In this document: positions 34,240-43,559 of the stretch, piece by piece
Layout of the letters: each line of letters begins with the position of its first letter
Numbering within the stretch: the stretch's first letter is position 1
Origin: Candidatus Gastranaerophilales bacterium
GTDB taxonomy: Bacteria; Cyanobacteriota; Vampirovibrionia; Gastranaerophilales; Gastranaerophilaceae
Reading direction: 5' to 3'
DNA length: 63,742 nt
NCBI GenBank assembly: GCA_944325875.1
Contig: CALVBU010000012.1
Span: 1 to 63,742, forward strand
Program-made: the position numbers and the translations under genes
The notes under the pieces: model-generated
Seen by the model: the letters and a program-made list of their open reading frames with translations, nothing else
The model's database searches: none
Told to the model about the DNA's origin: nothing

Positions 34240-35130
34240 ATGAATAAGAAAAAAGCAATGACATTAGCAGAGGTTCTCTTTGTTTTCATAATTATCGGAA
34301 TTATTGCAACTATTGCTATAGTTACAGTAAAGCCTTGGGATAAAGCTTGTAAATACTCTTACTCAAGAATGTATCATTCAATACGTTTAGCATTCTACAA
34401 TGCAATGCTTACTCAAGCCGAATTTCCTACAACATCAACAAAATTCTGTAATCTTCTAATAGAATATATTAACACTTCAACAGAAGGTGCAAATTGTTCT
34501 AAGTCAAGAGATTTAACAAATAATCCAAGAATATTCCCAGATGAAAAAATCCAAATACAGACATCAAGCGCAGTAAAAATGTGGATTGGTGCAAACAATG
34601 GACAACCTTTTGTTCATACAGAAACAGAATCAAGCGGAGTTACCTCAAAAACAAAATATTACCTTGTATATGTAGATTTAAATGGTAATAAAGGTCCTAA
34701 CACTGCAAAATGGGAAGAAGACAGACTTTCTGATATTGTTGCATTTGCAGTTACTGACACTCTTGCTGTTATACCTTTAGGACATCCAGAAGTTGACAAC
34801 AGGTACTTATACGCTCATGTAATATATCCTCAAGTAGATGAAAGCCAGCCTGATGGAAATATTTCAGATGATATGACATATTATGAAGCTAAAAAAAGAG
34901 CTTGGGGTGACAACATTGATAGTGCCGATACAATGTCACTAAATTTCCAGAAAGACTTGCCTAATGACAGCTATTTTAAACTTACAAACACTGGCAATGT
35001 TAATAGCCCATACTACCCTGATGGAGATAGTTATACTGACTTTTTCCCTATGCCTATAGGACCTGACACAGCAAATGGTTGTCGAGAAGTTAGTACACCT
35101 TGCTACGTTGATATCTTTGAATACCACTAG
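34240..35130 (+). CDS. Prepilin-like protein
   Basis: Start at 34240 (296 aa) is set by the promoter just upstream and AGAGGAG. The leader MNKKKA is followed by A|MTLAEVLFVFIIIGIIATIAI with Glu5 but Met at mature position 1, less typical for a major pilin. The rest is a large globular domain with a KYYLVYVDLNGNKGPN segment like that in other pilins of this group, and Cys residues in CNLLIE, ANCSKS, NGCREV and TPCYVD. It pairs divergently with the prepilin at 33490. It is likely a minor pilin or tip adhesin. Confidence 0.82.
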   Translation: MNKKKAMTLAEVLFVFIIIGIIATIAIVTVKPWDKACKYSYSRMYHSIRLAFYNAMLTQAEFPTTSTKFCNLLIEYINTSTEGANCSKSRDLTNNPRIFPDEKIQIQTSSAVKMWIGANNGQPFVHTETESSGVTSKTKYYLVYVDLNGNKGPNTAKWEEDRLSDIVAFAVTDTLAVIPLGHPEVDNRYLYAHVIYPQVDESQPDGNISDDMTYYEAKKRAWGDNIDSADTMSLNFQKDLPNDSYFKLTNTGNVNSPYYPDGDSYTDFFPMPIGPDTANGCREVSTPCYVDIFEYH

Positions 35131-35135
35131 AAAAA

Positions 35136-35177
35136 TTTTCTCTCTTTCTATATAATTAGAAAAAAGGAGAGAGAAAA
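35136..35177 (+). promoter_or_regulatory. Helix that can hide the ribosome site of the flavoprotein gene
   Basis: TTTTCTCTCT (35136-35145) pairs perfectly with AGAGAGAAAA (35168-35177), which includes most of the AAGGAGAGAG ribosome site and stops at the ATG. It could serve as a terminator for the prepilin or as translational control. Confidence 0.4.
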
Positions 35178-35807
35178 ATGAAAGTTCTTTTAGTTAACGG
35201 AAGCTGTAATAAAAACGGATGCACATTTACAGCTTTATCAGAGATTGAAAAAGTTCTCAATGGTGAAAACATTGAAACCGAAATTATTCAAATCGGAAAT
35301 GCACCAATAAGAGATTGTATTGGTTGCAAGGTTTGTCGCAACACAAATAGTCTAAAATGCGTATTTGAAGATGATATAGTCAATGAAATTATCGAGAAAG
35401 CTAAAAGCGCAGACGGATTTATTTTTGGCTCACCTGTATATTATGCACACCCAAGCGGAAGACTAATTTCGCTAATGGATAGAGTTTTCTATGCAGGAGG
35501 AGGGGCATTTGCATTTAAACCTGCGGCCGCAATTGTATCTGCAAGAAGGGCTGGTACTACAGCATCTTTAGATGTAATAAATAAACATTTTTCTTTGAAT
35601 AAAATGCCAATAGTACCATCAAATTACTGGAATATGGTACACGGAAACACTCCTGACGAAGTTAAACAAGACTTAGAAGGTTTGCAAATAATGCGAAATT
35701 TAGGGCATAATATGGCTTGGCTGCTAAAGTGTATCGAGGCAGGTCAAAAAGCAGGCATTAACTATCCTGAAATAGAAGCTAAAGTAAGAACCAATTTTAT
35801 TCGCTAA
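35178..35807 (+). CDS. NAD(P)H-dependent FMN reductase / flavodoxin-family protein
   Basis: This 209-aa protein has the flavodoxin-like fold of FMN reductases: VNGSCNKNGCTFTAL as phosphate loop, IRDCIGCKVCRNTNSLKC (Cys-rich loop typical of the iron-sulfur flavoprotein/NADPH-dependent reductase group), and GSPVYYAHPSGRLISLMDR. It is a cytoplasmic flavoprotein of unknown acceptor. The ribosome site AAGGAGAG is strong but can be masked by a helix. Confidence 0.88.
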   Translation: MKVLLVNGSCNKNGCTFTALSEIEKVLNGENIETEIIQIGNAPIRDCIGCKVCRNTNSLKCVFEDDIVNEIIEKAKSADGFIFGSPVYYAHPSGRLISLMDRVFYAGGGAFAFKPAAAIVSARRAGTTASLDVINKHFSLNKMPIVPSNYWNMVHGNTPDEVKQDLEGLQIMRNLGHNMAWLLKCIEAGQKAGINYPEIEAKVRTNFIR

Positions 35808-35808
35808 A

Positions 35809-36081
35809 TTATTTCACTGCATAAACAGGAACATTATTTCTGTATCGGAACCACAAACCCATATCCAGAAGTAAGAAAAATACATTTAAAAGATATAAAG
35901 CCAAAACTATATCAAAGCTATAAAGTATCTTATGTATAATTCCGCAAATATATCCGAGTAAGATTAACATAGAAAAGTGAATACTTTTACCGTTTACGCA
36001 TTTTGCTTTATAAGTTTTATAAGCGGCAATAGGCCAGCTTGCGCCAAAACAAATTAACATACCGGCTTCAAAAACACTCAT
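35809..36081 (-). CDS. PQ-loop/SemiSWEET-like small membrane protein
   Basis: This 90-aa protein has three membrane helices. The first ends in GASWPIAAYKTYKAKCVNGKS, which matches the PQ-loop/SemiSWEET pattern (aromatic-Pro, then KTxKxKSxxGKS). Half-size SemiSWEETs dimerise to move sugars; other PQ-loop proteins have other roles. It follows the 202-aa membrane protein gene by two bases on the same strand. Confidence 0.65.
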   Translation of the reverse strand: MSVFEAGMLICFGASWPIAAYKTYKAKCVNGKSIHFSMLILLGYICGIIHKILYSFDIVLALYLLNVFFLLLDMGLWFRYRNNVPVYAVK

Positions 36082-36083
36082 TA

Positions 36084-36692
36084 TTAAACTCCTCCTTTTT
36101 TGTTTTTCTCAAGCCCCATTGTTTTTATAATAGGGTGAAGAACTTTATTACTAATTTCTGAAGCAATCCAAGCTAGACCAATAACAGAACCAGCAAGGTA
36201 ACTTAACTCTATAGCACCTTTGCCAGCTTCATATAATTTTGGATTTTCATTCGTCAACAAATCTTCTTTCAACGTTGTTCTTGAAAATTGATCTTCCTTC
36301 AATGTATCAGAAACTTTTGATAACAACTTATTTGATTTTCTATCTTTTAAAGGCATACGAGCAAGTTTTAAATAATTTTCATACTCATCAGCATTCTTAA
36401 ATGCAGGCAAAGCTTTTTCATTTTTTATAAGCTTTTGTGCGAGCTTAAATCCGGCATTCTTAAAAAATATAGAAACAAGAGTCATATATATGCCAAGACA
36501 AAGAAGCTGATACAAACCCTCTTTTACCGCAGCATAACGTCTTGTATCTTTATCAACTTTCTTATCCATCATAATAAAAGCGGGACGACCTACAGCCTTA
36601 AACATTGACTCTGTTGCAACAGTAGCCTTTGTATTTTGAGCGAAATTAACGAATGCAGGGTTTGTCAAAACTGCTGTTATTTTATCTATCAT
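36084..36692 (-). CDS. Lineage-specific membrane protein (RP...MMDKK family)
   Basis: This 202-aa protein has hydrophobic segments at ~70-85 (LLCLGIYMTLVSIFF) and ~165-180 (LSYLAGSVIGLAWIA). It contains GRPAFIMMDKKVDKDTRRYA at ~33-52, shared with the next gene (GILRPTYTMMDKKQDRQSR). The N-terminus carries NPAFVNFAQN, like the tag seen elsewhere. Its ATG overlaps the stop of the upstream gene. No family or function is known to me. Confidence 0.65.
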   Translation of the reverse strand: MIDKITAVLTNPAFVNFAQNTKATVATESMFKAVGRPAFIMMDKKVDKDTRRYAAVKEGLYQLLCLGIYMTLVSIFFKNAGFKLAQKLIKNEKALPAFKNADEYENYLKLARMPLKDRKSNKLLSKVSDTLKEDQFSRTTLKEDLLTNENPKLYEAGKGAIELSYLAGSVIGLAWIASEISNKVLHPIIKTMGLEKNKKGGV

Positions 36693-37201
36693 AACCCTAC
36701 CCTCATTCCGTAATTAAAAGGTCTTTTAACGCTATAAACTGGCTGATAAGATTTATTCGCAGTACTTTGTATCTTTAAAGGTTCTATACCTATCGGAGCT
36801 TCCTTTTTCTTTTTAGTACATAAATCCATAAGCGGCTTTGTAACAAGATTACAAATCATAGGGATTAAGAATAATGCAGTTAAACTAACACTTATCAAAG
36901 ATAAAGTAGATTTTACCTGACCCAACTTATCAGGAATTTTTGCTCTTTCGCAAATTGGCTTCGCCATTTTTTCTACGAAATGATTAGTTAATAAGTAAGA
37001 CCCAAAAGCTACAGCCCCTGTTGTTCCTTCACGAAAAGCTGTATAAACTCTTGACTGTCTATCTTGTTTTTTATCCATCATTGTATAGGTCGGACGCAAA
37101 ATCCCCTTAGAAAGAGCAATCGTCAAAGCTCCATAAAGAGCATTATTGTTCTTTCCGAGGTAAGTACATATATTTTCACAACTTTTTGAAAGGGTAGTCA
37201 T
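36689..37201 (-). CDS. Lineage-specific membrane protein (RP...MMDKK family)
   Basis: Start at the ATG at 37201 (170 aa), with AGGAAG 7 nt upstream. Membrane segments are at ~60-72 (GAVAFGSYLLTNHF) and ~105-125 (SLISVSLTALFLIPMICNLV). It shares RPTYTMMDKKQD and a following Arg-Tyr-Ala/Thr motif with the gene just downstream, so the pair arose by duplication. A more distant relative is at 52249-53274. Function is unknown. Confidence 0.65.
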   Translation of the reverse strand: MTTLSKSCENICTYLGKNNNALYGALTIALSKGILRPTYTMMDKKQDRQSRVYTAFREGTTGAVAFGSYLLTNHFVEKMAKPICERAKIPDKLGQVKSTLSLISVSLTALFLIPMICNLVTKPLMDLCTKKKKEAPIGIEPLKIQSTANKSYQPVYSVKRPFNYGMRVGL

Positions 37202-37294
37202 AATTTTTCTTCCTGTATTTATATTATGACTCAAATTTTTAGTGTGTAAAATACAATTATTCTATAATATCCATAACTTTTAGCTATAATATTA

Positions 37295-37323
37295 TTGAAT
37301 TTTTATTCAAAATATTATATAAT
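37295..37323 (+). promoter_or_regulatory. Promoter of the LysR gene, leaderless start
   Basis: TTGAAT (37295-37300), a 17-nt spacer and TATAAT (37318-37323) place the transcription start at the A of the ATG (37330). No ribosome site exists, which fits leaderless translation. Confidence 0.6.
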
Positions 37324-37329
37324 TTTTAT

Positions 37330-38202
37330 ATGAATTTAAACCAATTAAAATACATAACTATTACAGCAGAAGAATTAAATATCTCCAAGGCCGCAGAAAA
37401 GCTTTACATATCACAACCCTCATTAAGTAAAAGTATAAAAATGTTGGAAGAAGAGCTGGGTACTGAAATTTTTACACGCAAGCCGTTCCAATTAACCTAT
37501 GCAGGCGAAATATTTGTAAAATGGGCCAATCAAGTATTAGCATCGCACAAACAATTAAGTCAAAGAATTTCTGATATTGTAAATGAAAAAGAAATAAAAC
37601 TTACAATCGGAATGTCACCTTATAGAAGTACATTTTTACTTCCCGAAATAGTAGCCAAGTTCAAAGAAGAATACCCTGACTGCAATCTTACATTAGAAGA
37701 ACACCCGACTGATATTTTGCATAAGATGCTTGATGAAGAAAAAATTGACCTTATGATAGATATTCCATACGGAGATCCTTCTAATTACGAAAGCATAGTT
37801 ATTGCCAAAGAAAAAATCCTATTAGGTATACCATCAAATTGGCCTTATCAAAAAACTACAGCTGATATTAAAGATTTTAGCGATAAACCATTTATAATGC
37901 TTACAGAAAGGCAATTTTTAGGGAAATTAGGAAGAAAACTTTGTATAAAAAGCGGTTTCAGTCCTAAAATATTTATGGAATGCCACAACTTGGAAACTGT
38001 ATATTCAATGATAAAGCACGGATTTGGAGTATCGTTTATTCCTGAGATGTTTGCTAAAAACCTAGCTGATAATGATAAAATGAAATGTTTTGAGATAGAA
38101 AATTTTAAACCCGAACGTGAAATTGCCGTTGTCTACAATAAAAACAATTATCTTCCAAAACCTGCAAAAAGACTTATTGAAATATTAAAAGAAACATTCT
38201 AG
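37330..38202 (+). CDS. LysR-family transcriptional regulator
   Basis: This 290-aa protein has the LysR HTH at residues 1-60 (LNQLKYITITAEELNISKAAEKLYISQPSLSKSI in outline; split, the core is ISKAAEKLYISQPSLSKSI). A periplasmic-binding-protein-like effector domain follows from ~90. Its 3' end overlaps galT convergently by 4 bp. Its gene neighbours are the gal genes, but LysR regulators are usually divergent from targets, and here the divergent gene is the membrane-protein pair. The effector is unknown. Confidence 0.92.
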   Translation: MNLNQLKYITITAEELNISKAAEKLYISQPSLSKSIKMLEEELGTEIFTRKPFQLTYAGEIFVKWANQVLASHKQLSQRISDIVNEKEIKLTIGMSPYRSTFLLPEIVAKFKEEYPDCNLTLEEHPTDILHKMLDEEKIDLMIDIPYGDPSNYESIVIAKEKILLGIPSNWPYQKTTADIKDFSDKPFIMLTERQFLGKLGRKLCIKSGFSPKIFMECHNLETVYSMIKHGFGVSFIPEMFAKNLADNDKMKCFEIENFKPEREIAVVYNKNNYLPKPAKRLIEILKETF

Positions 38203-39686
38203 AGTGATGCAATAAACTTTCTAAAGGCATTTTGACCTTGCTCATTTCTTTTAAACACACCTGCATCTTCAAGAACTTTAGCAAACACAAGACCTGTCTC
38301 AGCCTCAATAATACCTCGAATATTATCAGCATTCACATTATTATATTTTGGCAAGAATTCATTTACCCAATCAGCATGTTTGGCAGTTAACTCATTTTCT
38401 TTTAAGTCTTTATTATGAATAATCGCATCTTCAAGAGCCTTGAACTCTTTTTCTAATCGAGAAGGAAGCACCGCAAGCCCCATAACTTCAATTAAACCTA
38501 TATTTTCTTTTTTAATATGATGTAAATTAGAGTGCGGATGATAAACACCTAAAGGATGCTCCTCTGTTGTAATATTATTTCTCAATACCAAATCCAATTC
38601 GTACAACTCATTGCGTTTTCGTGCAATAGGCGTAATCGTATTATGAGGCTCACCATTTGTATAAGCAAAAACAAATGAACTTTCATCAGTATAATTTCGC
38701 CAACATTTAAGAATATAATCAGCTAAATCAACAAGCCTATCAGAATCTTTATGCCTAATTCTTATAACAGACATAGGCCAATTTACAATTCCGACCTCAA
38801 CATCTTCAAAATATCTTATAATAAATTCTTCATCAATAGGAGCTCGCTCCATCGCAAATTCATATCTTCCACCTTGAAAATGGTCGTGAGAAAGAATTGA
38901 CCCCCCAACAATCGGTAAATCAGCATTTGAGCCAACAAAATAATGAGGGAATATCTCTATAAAGTCAAAGAGTTTTTCAAACGTAGACCTATCAATCACC
39001 ATAGGAATATGTTTTTTATTAAACACTATACAATGCTCGTTATAATAAACATAAGGAGAATACTGAAAAAACCAAGGTTCATTTGCTATTTGAATCGGTA
39101 TAATTCTATGATTTTGTCTAGCAGGATGATTTACCCTGCCGGCATAACCTTCATTTTCAGGGCAGAGCATACATTTAGGATAACCTAATTGTTTTGCAGA
39201 CTTTGCAGCTGCAATAGCTTTTGGATCTTTTTCAGGCTTGGAAAGATTTATTGATAAATCAAGTCTGCCATATTCAGTCTCAGCACACCAGCGCAAATCT
39301 TTTTCTATACGGTAGCGCCTGATATAATCAGTATCCTGCGAAAATTTATAATACCAATCAGTAGCTTCCTTAGGAGATCCGGCATAATGAGAATTAAAGG
39401 TGTCAATAACTTCATGAGGCGGAGGTGTTAGACAACCCATTAATTTCGTATCAAATAAATCTCTATATACAATACTATCTTCAATCAATCCTTTTTCTAC
39501 TGCGTAATCATTTAACTTTTTAAGGATTTCTTCAAGTGAAGCATTAGAAAGATTTTCAGGTTCTATATACTCATCAATTTGAAGCATTTCAAGAATACGG
39601 TTAATTGCATAATTACAATCAACCTCTTTAATAAGACCTGAATTAATACCATATTCAACGAGTTGTTTTATCGCTTCATTAATCAT
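38199..39686 (-). CDS. galT: UDP-glucose-hexose-1-phosphate uridylyltransferase, class II
   Basis: It swaps UMP between UDP-glucose and galactose 1-phosphate. The 495-aa protein is of the Firmicutes-type GalT (two-domain, longer than E. coli's ~350), seen in YPKCMLCPENEGYAGRVNHPA, GGSILSHDHFQGGRYEFAME (the active-site His region) and GVYHPHSNLHHIKKENIG. I start it at 39686, where ATGA overlaps the galE stop, with AAAGG upstream. It is the third gene of galK-galE-galT. Confidence 0.95.
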   Translation of the reverse strand: MINEAIKQLVEYGINSGLIKEVDCNYAINRILEMLQIDEYIEPENLSNASLEEILKKLNDYAVEKGLIEDSIVYRDLFDTKLMGCLTPPPHEVIDTFNSHYAGSPKEATDWYYKFSQDTDYIRRYRIEKDLRWCAETEYGRLDLSINLSKPEKDPKAIAAAKSAKQLGYPKCMLCPENEGYAGRVNHPARQNHRIIPIQIANEPWFFQYSPYVYYNEHCIVFNKKHIPMVIDRSTFEKLFDFIEIFPHYFVGSNADLPIVGGSILSHDHFQGGRYEFAMERAPIDEEFIIRYFEDVEVGIVNWPMSVIRIRHKDSDRLVDLADYILKCWRNYTDESSFVFAYTNGEPHNTITPIARKRNELYELDLVLRNNITTEEHPLGVYHPHSNLHHIKKENIGLIEVMGLAVLPSRLEKEFKALEDAIIHNKDLKENELTAKHADWVNEFLPKYNNVNADNIRGIIEAETGLVFAKVLEDAGVFKRNEQGQNAFRKFIASL

Positions 39687-40672
39687 TTTTGAAAACCTTT
39701 CGGATGATTTTTGTGCCATTTCCAAGCTGTTTCAATAATTTCTTCCAATGAATCGTGCTCAGGCTTCCAGCCTAAAATCTTTTTAGCTTTTTCACTTGAT
39801 GCAATTAATACTGCAGGATCACCTGCTCTGCGTGGTGAAATAACAGCAGGAATTTTATGACCTGTAACTTTTCTTGCACATTCAATAACCTCTTTTACGG
39901 TAAATCCAACGCCATTGCCGAGATTAAAGATGTTACTTTCATTTCCTGCTCTCAAATATTTAACAGCAAGAATATGAGCCTGAGCCAAATCTGTTACATG
40001 GATATAATCTCTAACACAAGTTCCATCCTTTGTGTTGTAGTCATCACCAAAAATTCCAACTTCCTTACGCTGTTCATTTGGAACTTGTAAAATTATCGGA
40101 ATAAGATGAGATTCAGGATTGTGAGCTTCACCAATTTCACCTGAAATATGAGCACCACAAGCATTAAAATATCTCAATGAAACATATCTCAATCCATGAG
40201 CTTTTGATACCCACTTAAACATTTTTTCCATTGATAATTTTGTCTCACCATAAGTATTAGTCGGCTCTGTTCTATCTGATTCAAGAATTGGAATACTTTC
40301 CGGTTCTCCATAAGTTGCTGCAGTAGAAGAAAATACAATCTTATCAATACCATTTTCGACCATTGATTTTAAAAGCACCATAGTGCCATATAAATTGTTA
40401 TCGTAATATTTTAGAGGATCAACCATACTTTCTCCGACAAGAGAATTTGCGGCGAAATGTATTACAGAATCAATATTTTCATCTTTAAATAATTTATCTA
40501 AAAATTCTTTATCTCTTATATCACCTTTATAAAATCTTGCTTTCGGATGAACAGCTTCCAAGTGGCCGGTTTGAAGGTTATCTGCAATAACAACATCTTC
40601 CCCGCTATCAATCAGTTCATACACAGTGTGTGAACCAATATATCCTGCTCCGCCTAAAACTAATACAGCCAT
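39683..40672 (-). CDS. galE: UDP-glucose 4-epimerase
   Basis: It interconverts UDP-galactose and UDP-glucose using bound NAD. The 329-aa SDR protein has the NAD motif VLGGAGYIGSHTVYELI, FAANSLVGES, the catalytic STAATYGEP and NTYGETKLSMEKM (Tyr-x3-Lys), and RYFNACGA. GGAGG precedes the ATG. It sits between galK and galT in a full Leloir operon. Confidence 0.97.
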   Translation of the reverse strand: MAVLVLGGAGYIGSHTVYELIDSGEDVVIADNLQTGHLEAVHPKARFYKGDIRDKEFLDKLFKDENIDSVIHFAANSLVGESMVDPLKYYDNNLYGTMVLLKSMVENGIDKIVFSSTAATYGEPESIPILESDRTEPTNTYGETKLSMEKMFKWVSKAHGLRYVSLRYFNACGAHISGEIGEAHNPESHLIPIILQVPNEQRKEVGIFGDDYNTKDGTCVRDYIHVTDLAQAHILAVKYLRAGNESNIFNLGNGVGFTVKEVIECARKVTGHKIPAVISPRRAGDPAVLIASSEKAKKILGWKPEHDSLEEIIETAWKWHKNHPKGFQK

Positions 40673-40693
40673 TTTATTTTATCCTCCAATTAT

Positions 40694-41962
40694 TTATCTA
40701 ATAACAGTTCCACCAGTCGGTCTTATTGAAAGAACATGGCAATTACCAATTCCAACTGTTTTTTCAATATTTTCTTTAAAATCATCTAACATATCAAGCG
40801 GAACAAATGCTTGTACAGTACCTGCAAAACCGCCACCATGAACTCTATATGCACCTTTTCCGTCTAAAAACTCTTCGCACAATGCAAGAACAACCCCTAC
40901 AGCCTGTTCAGCTACAGAACCTGTGACATTAACATTTTGCAAATACATATAAGATGAATATCCTGATTGCTTTACTAATTTTAAAAACTCTTTAAAATCT
41001 TGTTTTTCTAGCGCTTCAGCTTCTTTTTGAGCTCTTTCATTTTCTCTCAAGAAGTGATACGCTCTTAGAACCGCCCTATCTCCATATAATTTTCTTATTT
41101 CAGGAATTTTTGCTAAAAAGTCTGTTTTTCCAACTTCTCTTAAAACATCTTTTTTAAAATATTCAGCAACCGCTTTCATTTCCTTAGGAATTGCTGCATA
41201 CTCATCTGTCAAATCTGCATGGTCAGCTCCGGTATCAATTATACAAAGAGCATAACCTTCTTTTTCCAAATCAAAATCAATCTTTTTAATTATCGGCTCA
41301 TCAGGATTTTTAAAATCAATAAATACAGCACCCCCAACAGAAGATGCCATCTGATCCATTAATCCGCAAGGTTTACCAAAATAAACATTTTCTGCATATT
41401 GACCCAATTTTGCAATTTCAACAGCAGATACCTGCTCTTTTGCAAACAATCCATTTAGAATATTACCTACCAAAACTTCAAAAGCCGCAGATGAGGACAA
41501 CCCCGAGCCTTTTAAAACATTTGAAGATGTATAGGCATTAAAACCTTTTATTTCATAACCTAACTGCTTAAATTTAGCAACCATACCACGAATAATTGCA
41601 CTTGAACAGCCATACTCTTTTTCATTCGGCTCCAAATTCTCAAGAGATATCTCATCAATCGGATACCCTTCGGATTTTATTCTTATAACATTTTCATTAT
41701 TTTCGGCAGCAACTGCAATAACGTCTAAATTTACACTTCCAGCAAGAACACACCCATGTTGATGATCAGTATGATTACCACCAATTTCAGTTCTACCAGG
41801 AGCAGAAACTAAAATTACATCACCATTAGCCGAAAAAATTTCCTTATACTTTTTTATTAACTCTAAAAACCTATCACGACTATTGGAGCGAAATGACAAA
41901 TTAAAATATTCATCATACTTACCATCGACCAATTCTGCTTCAACTCGTTCTAAATTTTTCAT
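40694..41962 (-). CDS. galK: Galactokinase
   Basis: It phosphorylates galactose at C1. The 422-aa GHMP kinase shows APGRTEIGGNHTDHQHGCVL (sugar site), LKGSGLSSSAAFEVLVG (ATP loop) and YRVHGGGFAGTVQAFVP near the C-terminus. I choose the ATG at 41962 because AGAGG lies 5 nt upstream; the in-frame GTG six bases earlier overlaps that site. It heads the galK-galE-galT operon, divergent from the sugar transporter. Confidence 0.96.
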   Translation of the reverse strand: MKNLERVEAELVDGKYDEYFNLSFRSNSRDRFLELIKKYKEIFSANGDVILVSAPGRTEIGGNHTDHQHGCVLAGSVNLDVIAVAAENNENVIRIKSEGYPIDEISLENLEPNEKEYGCSSAIIRGMVAKFKQLGYEIKGFNAYTSSNVLKGSGLSSSAAFEVLVGNILNGLFAKEQVSAVEIAKLGQYAENVYFGKPCGLMDQMASSVGGAVFIDFKNPDEPIIKKIDFDLEKEGYALCIIDTGADHADLTDEYAAIPKEMKAVAEYFKKDVLREVGKTDFLAKIPEIRKLYGDRAVLRAYHFLRENERAQKEAEALEKQDFKEFLKLVKQSGYSSYMYLQNVNVTGSVAEQAVGVVLALCEEFLDGKGAYRVHGGGFAGTVQAFVPLDMLDDFKENIEKTVGIGNCHVLSIRPTGGTVIR

Positions 41963-42101
41963 AAACACCTCTCGTTAATATATAATTTATACCCTAATAT
42001 AGAAATTCAAAACATTCAAATACATGAAAATCAGATAAATATATGATAAAAATTTCAAAAAAATGGGCATAATGATAACATACTGTTTAGAGGAGATTTA
42101 T

Positions 42102-43511
42102 ATGGAAGAAAGCTTAGACCTTAACGAAAAAAGGGTTGCAAAGGCTAAAAGAATGAAACTTTTCATCACCTTTGCAGCAGGCATGGCTGGGTTACTTTTC
42201 GGTCTGGATATCGGAGTAATTTCTGGAGCATTGCCATTTATTACAACTCAATTTGAACTTTCAAGCAGACTACAAGAATGGGTAGTAAGCACAATGATGC
42301 TTGGAGCTGCTCTGGGTGCAATTTCCACCGGATGGATTTCATTCAAGCTAGGCAGAAAAAAAAGTTTGATGACAGGCGCCGCACTTTTTGTAATCGGTTC
42401 ACTAGGGTCATCACTTGCACCTAATGTAGCTATTCTATTGATATCTAGAGTCCTTTTAGGATTTGCTGTAGGTATTGCGTCGTACGTAGCACCTTTGTAT
42501 CTTTCTGAAATGGCTGAAAAAGAAGACAGAGGAAAACTTATATCAATGTATCAAATGATGGTTACAATTGGTATATTAGTTGCATTTATTTCAGATACTA
42601 TTTTTAGTTATGGCGGACACTGGAGATTAATGCTTGGTGTGATCAGTTTACCGGCATTACTTTTAATGTTTTCTGTATTTGGCTTACCTGACAGTCCAAG
42701 ATGGTTAGCTTCAAAAGGCAAATTTGAAAAAGCTAAAGAAATCCTAAGAATGCTTTCTACAACTGATGCAAAAGCTGACGCAGAATTAAATGAAATTCAC
42801 GAAAGCCTTAAAGTAAAACAAGAAGGCTGGAGCTTATTTAAAGAAAACAAAAACGTAAGACGCGCAGTATATCTTGGAATGTTATTACAAGCAATGCAAC
42901 AGTTTACAGGTATGAACGTAATCTTATATTACGCTCCGCAAATCTTTAAACACGCAGGATTTGCAAATACCGAACAACAAATGATAGCAACTGTAATTTG
43001 CGGTCTAACAAACGTACTTGCGACATTAATTGCAATGAAAACTGTTGACAAGTCCGGCAGAAAACCTATATTAAAAATAGGTTTTGCAGGAATTGCAACA
43101 GGTACATTCTTATTAGGCGTATGTTTGTTTATGATAAACGCAGGATTTAATGCATTATGGATCTCAATACTTGCAATCATAATGACATTATTCACAATCA
43201 CAAGCTTTGCAATGAGTGCAGGACCAGTTGTATGGATTTTGTGTTCTGAAATTCAACCGTTAAAAAGCAGAGATTTCGGTGTAGCTTGCTCTACAACTAC
43301 AAACTGGATTGTTAATATGATAATCGGAGCAACATTCCTAACTCTTATAAATCAATTCGGTATTGCTGCTACATTCTGGATTTATACTGCATTGAACATA
43401 TCATTTGTAATATTTACAATATTATTAATTCCAGAAACAAAAGGTATTTCTCTAGAAAATATAGAAAAGAACCTTATGGACGGAAAACGACTTCGAGATA
43501 TCGGAGTATAA
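42102..43511 (+). CDS. Sugar porter MFS transporter (GalP/XylE-like)
   Basis: This sugar:H+ symporter of the major facilitator superfamily (469 aa, 12 membrane helices) sits in the inner membrane. Signatures are [71 protein letters not shown] and [17 protein letters not shown] sets the start at 42102. Facing galK across a shared promoter region strongly suggests galactose as substrate. A terminator follows. Confidence 0.93.
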   Translation: MEESLDLNEKRVAKAKRMKLFITFAAGMAGLLFGLDIGVISGALPFITTQFELSSRLQEWVVSTMMLGAALGAISTGWISFKLGRKKSLMTGAALFVIGSLGSSLAPNVAILLISRVLLGFAVGIASYVAPLYLSEMAEKEDRGKLISMYQMMVTIGILVAFISDTIFSYGGHWRLMLGVISLPALLLMFSVFGLPDSPRWLASKGKFEKAKEILRMLSTTDAKADAELNEIHESLKVKQEGWSLFKENKNVRRAVYLGMLLQAMQQFTGMNVILYYAPQIFKHAGFANTEQQMIATVICGLTNVLATLIAMKTVDKSGRKPILKIGFAGIATGTFLLGVCLFMINAGFNALWISILAIIMTLFTITSFAMSAGPVVWILCSEIQPLKSRDFGVACSTTTNWIVNMIIGATFLTLINQFGIAATFWIYTALNISFVIFTILLIPETKGISLENIEKNLMDGKRLRDIGV

Positions 43512-43513
43512 AC

Positions 43514-43546
43514 AAAAGACCCGCTTAATTAATAAGCGGGTCTTTT
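43514..43546 (+). terminator. Strong terminator
   Basis: A 14-bp perfect stem (43514-43527 with 43533-43546), GC-rich in its centre with a T-run, follows the sugar porter stop codon by three bases. It also faces the convergent GH77-like gene. Confidence 0.95.
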
Positions 43547-43559
43547 TATTTTATATTAA

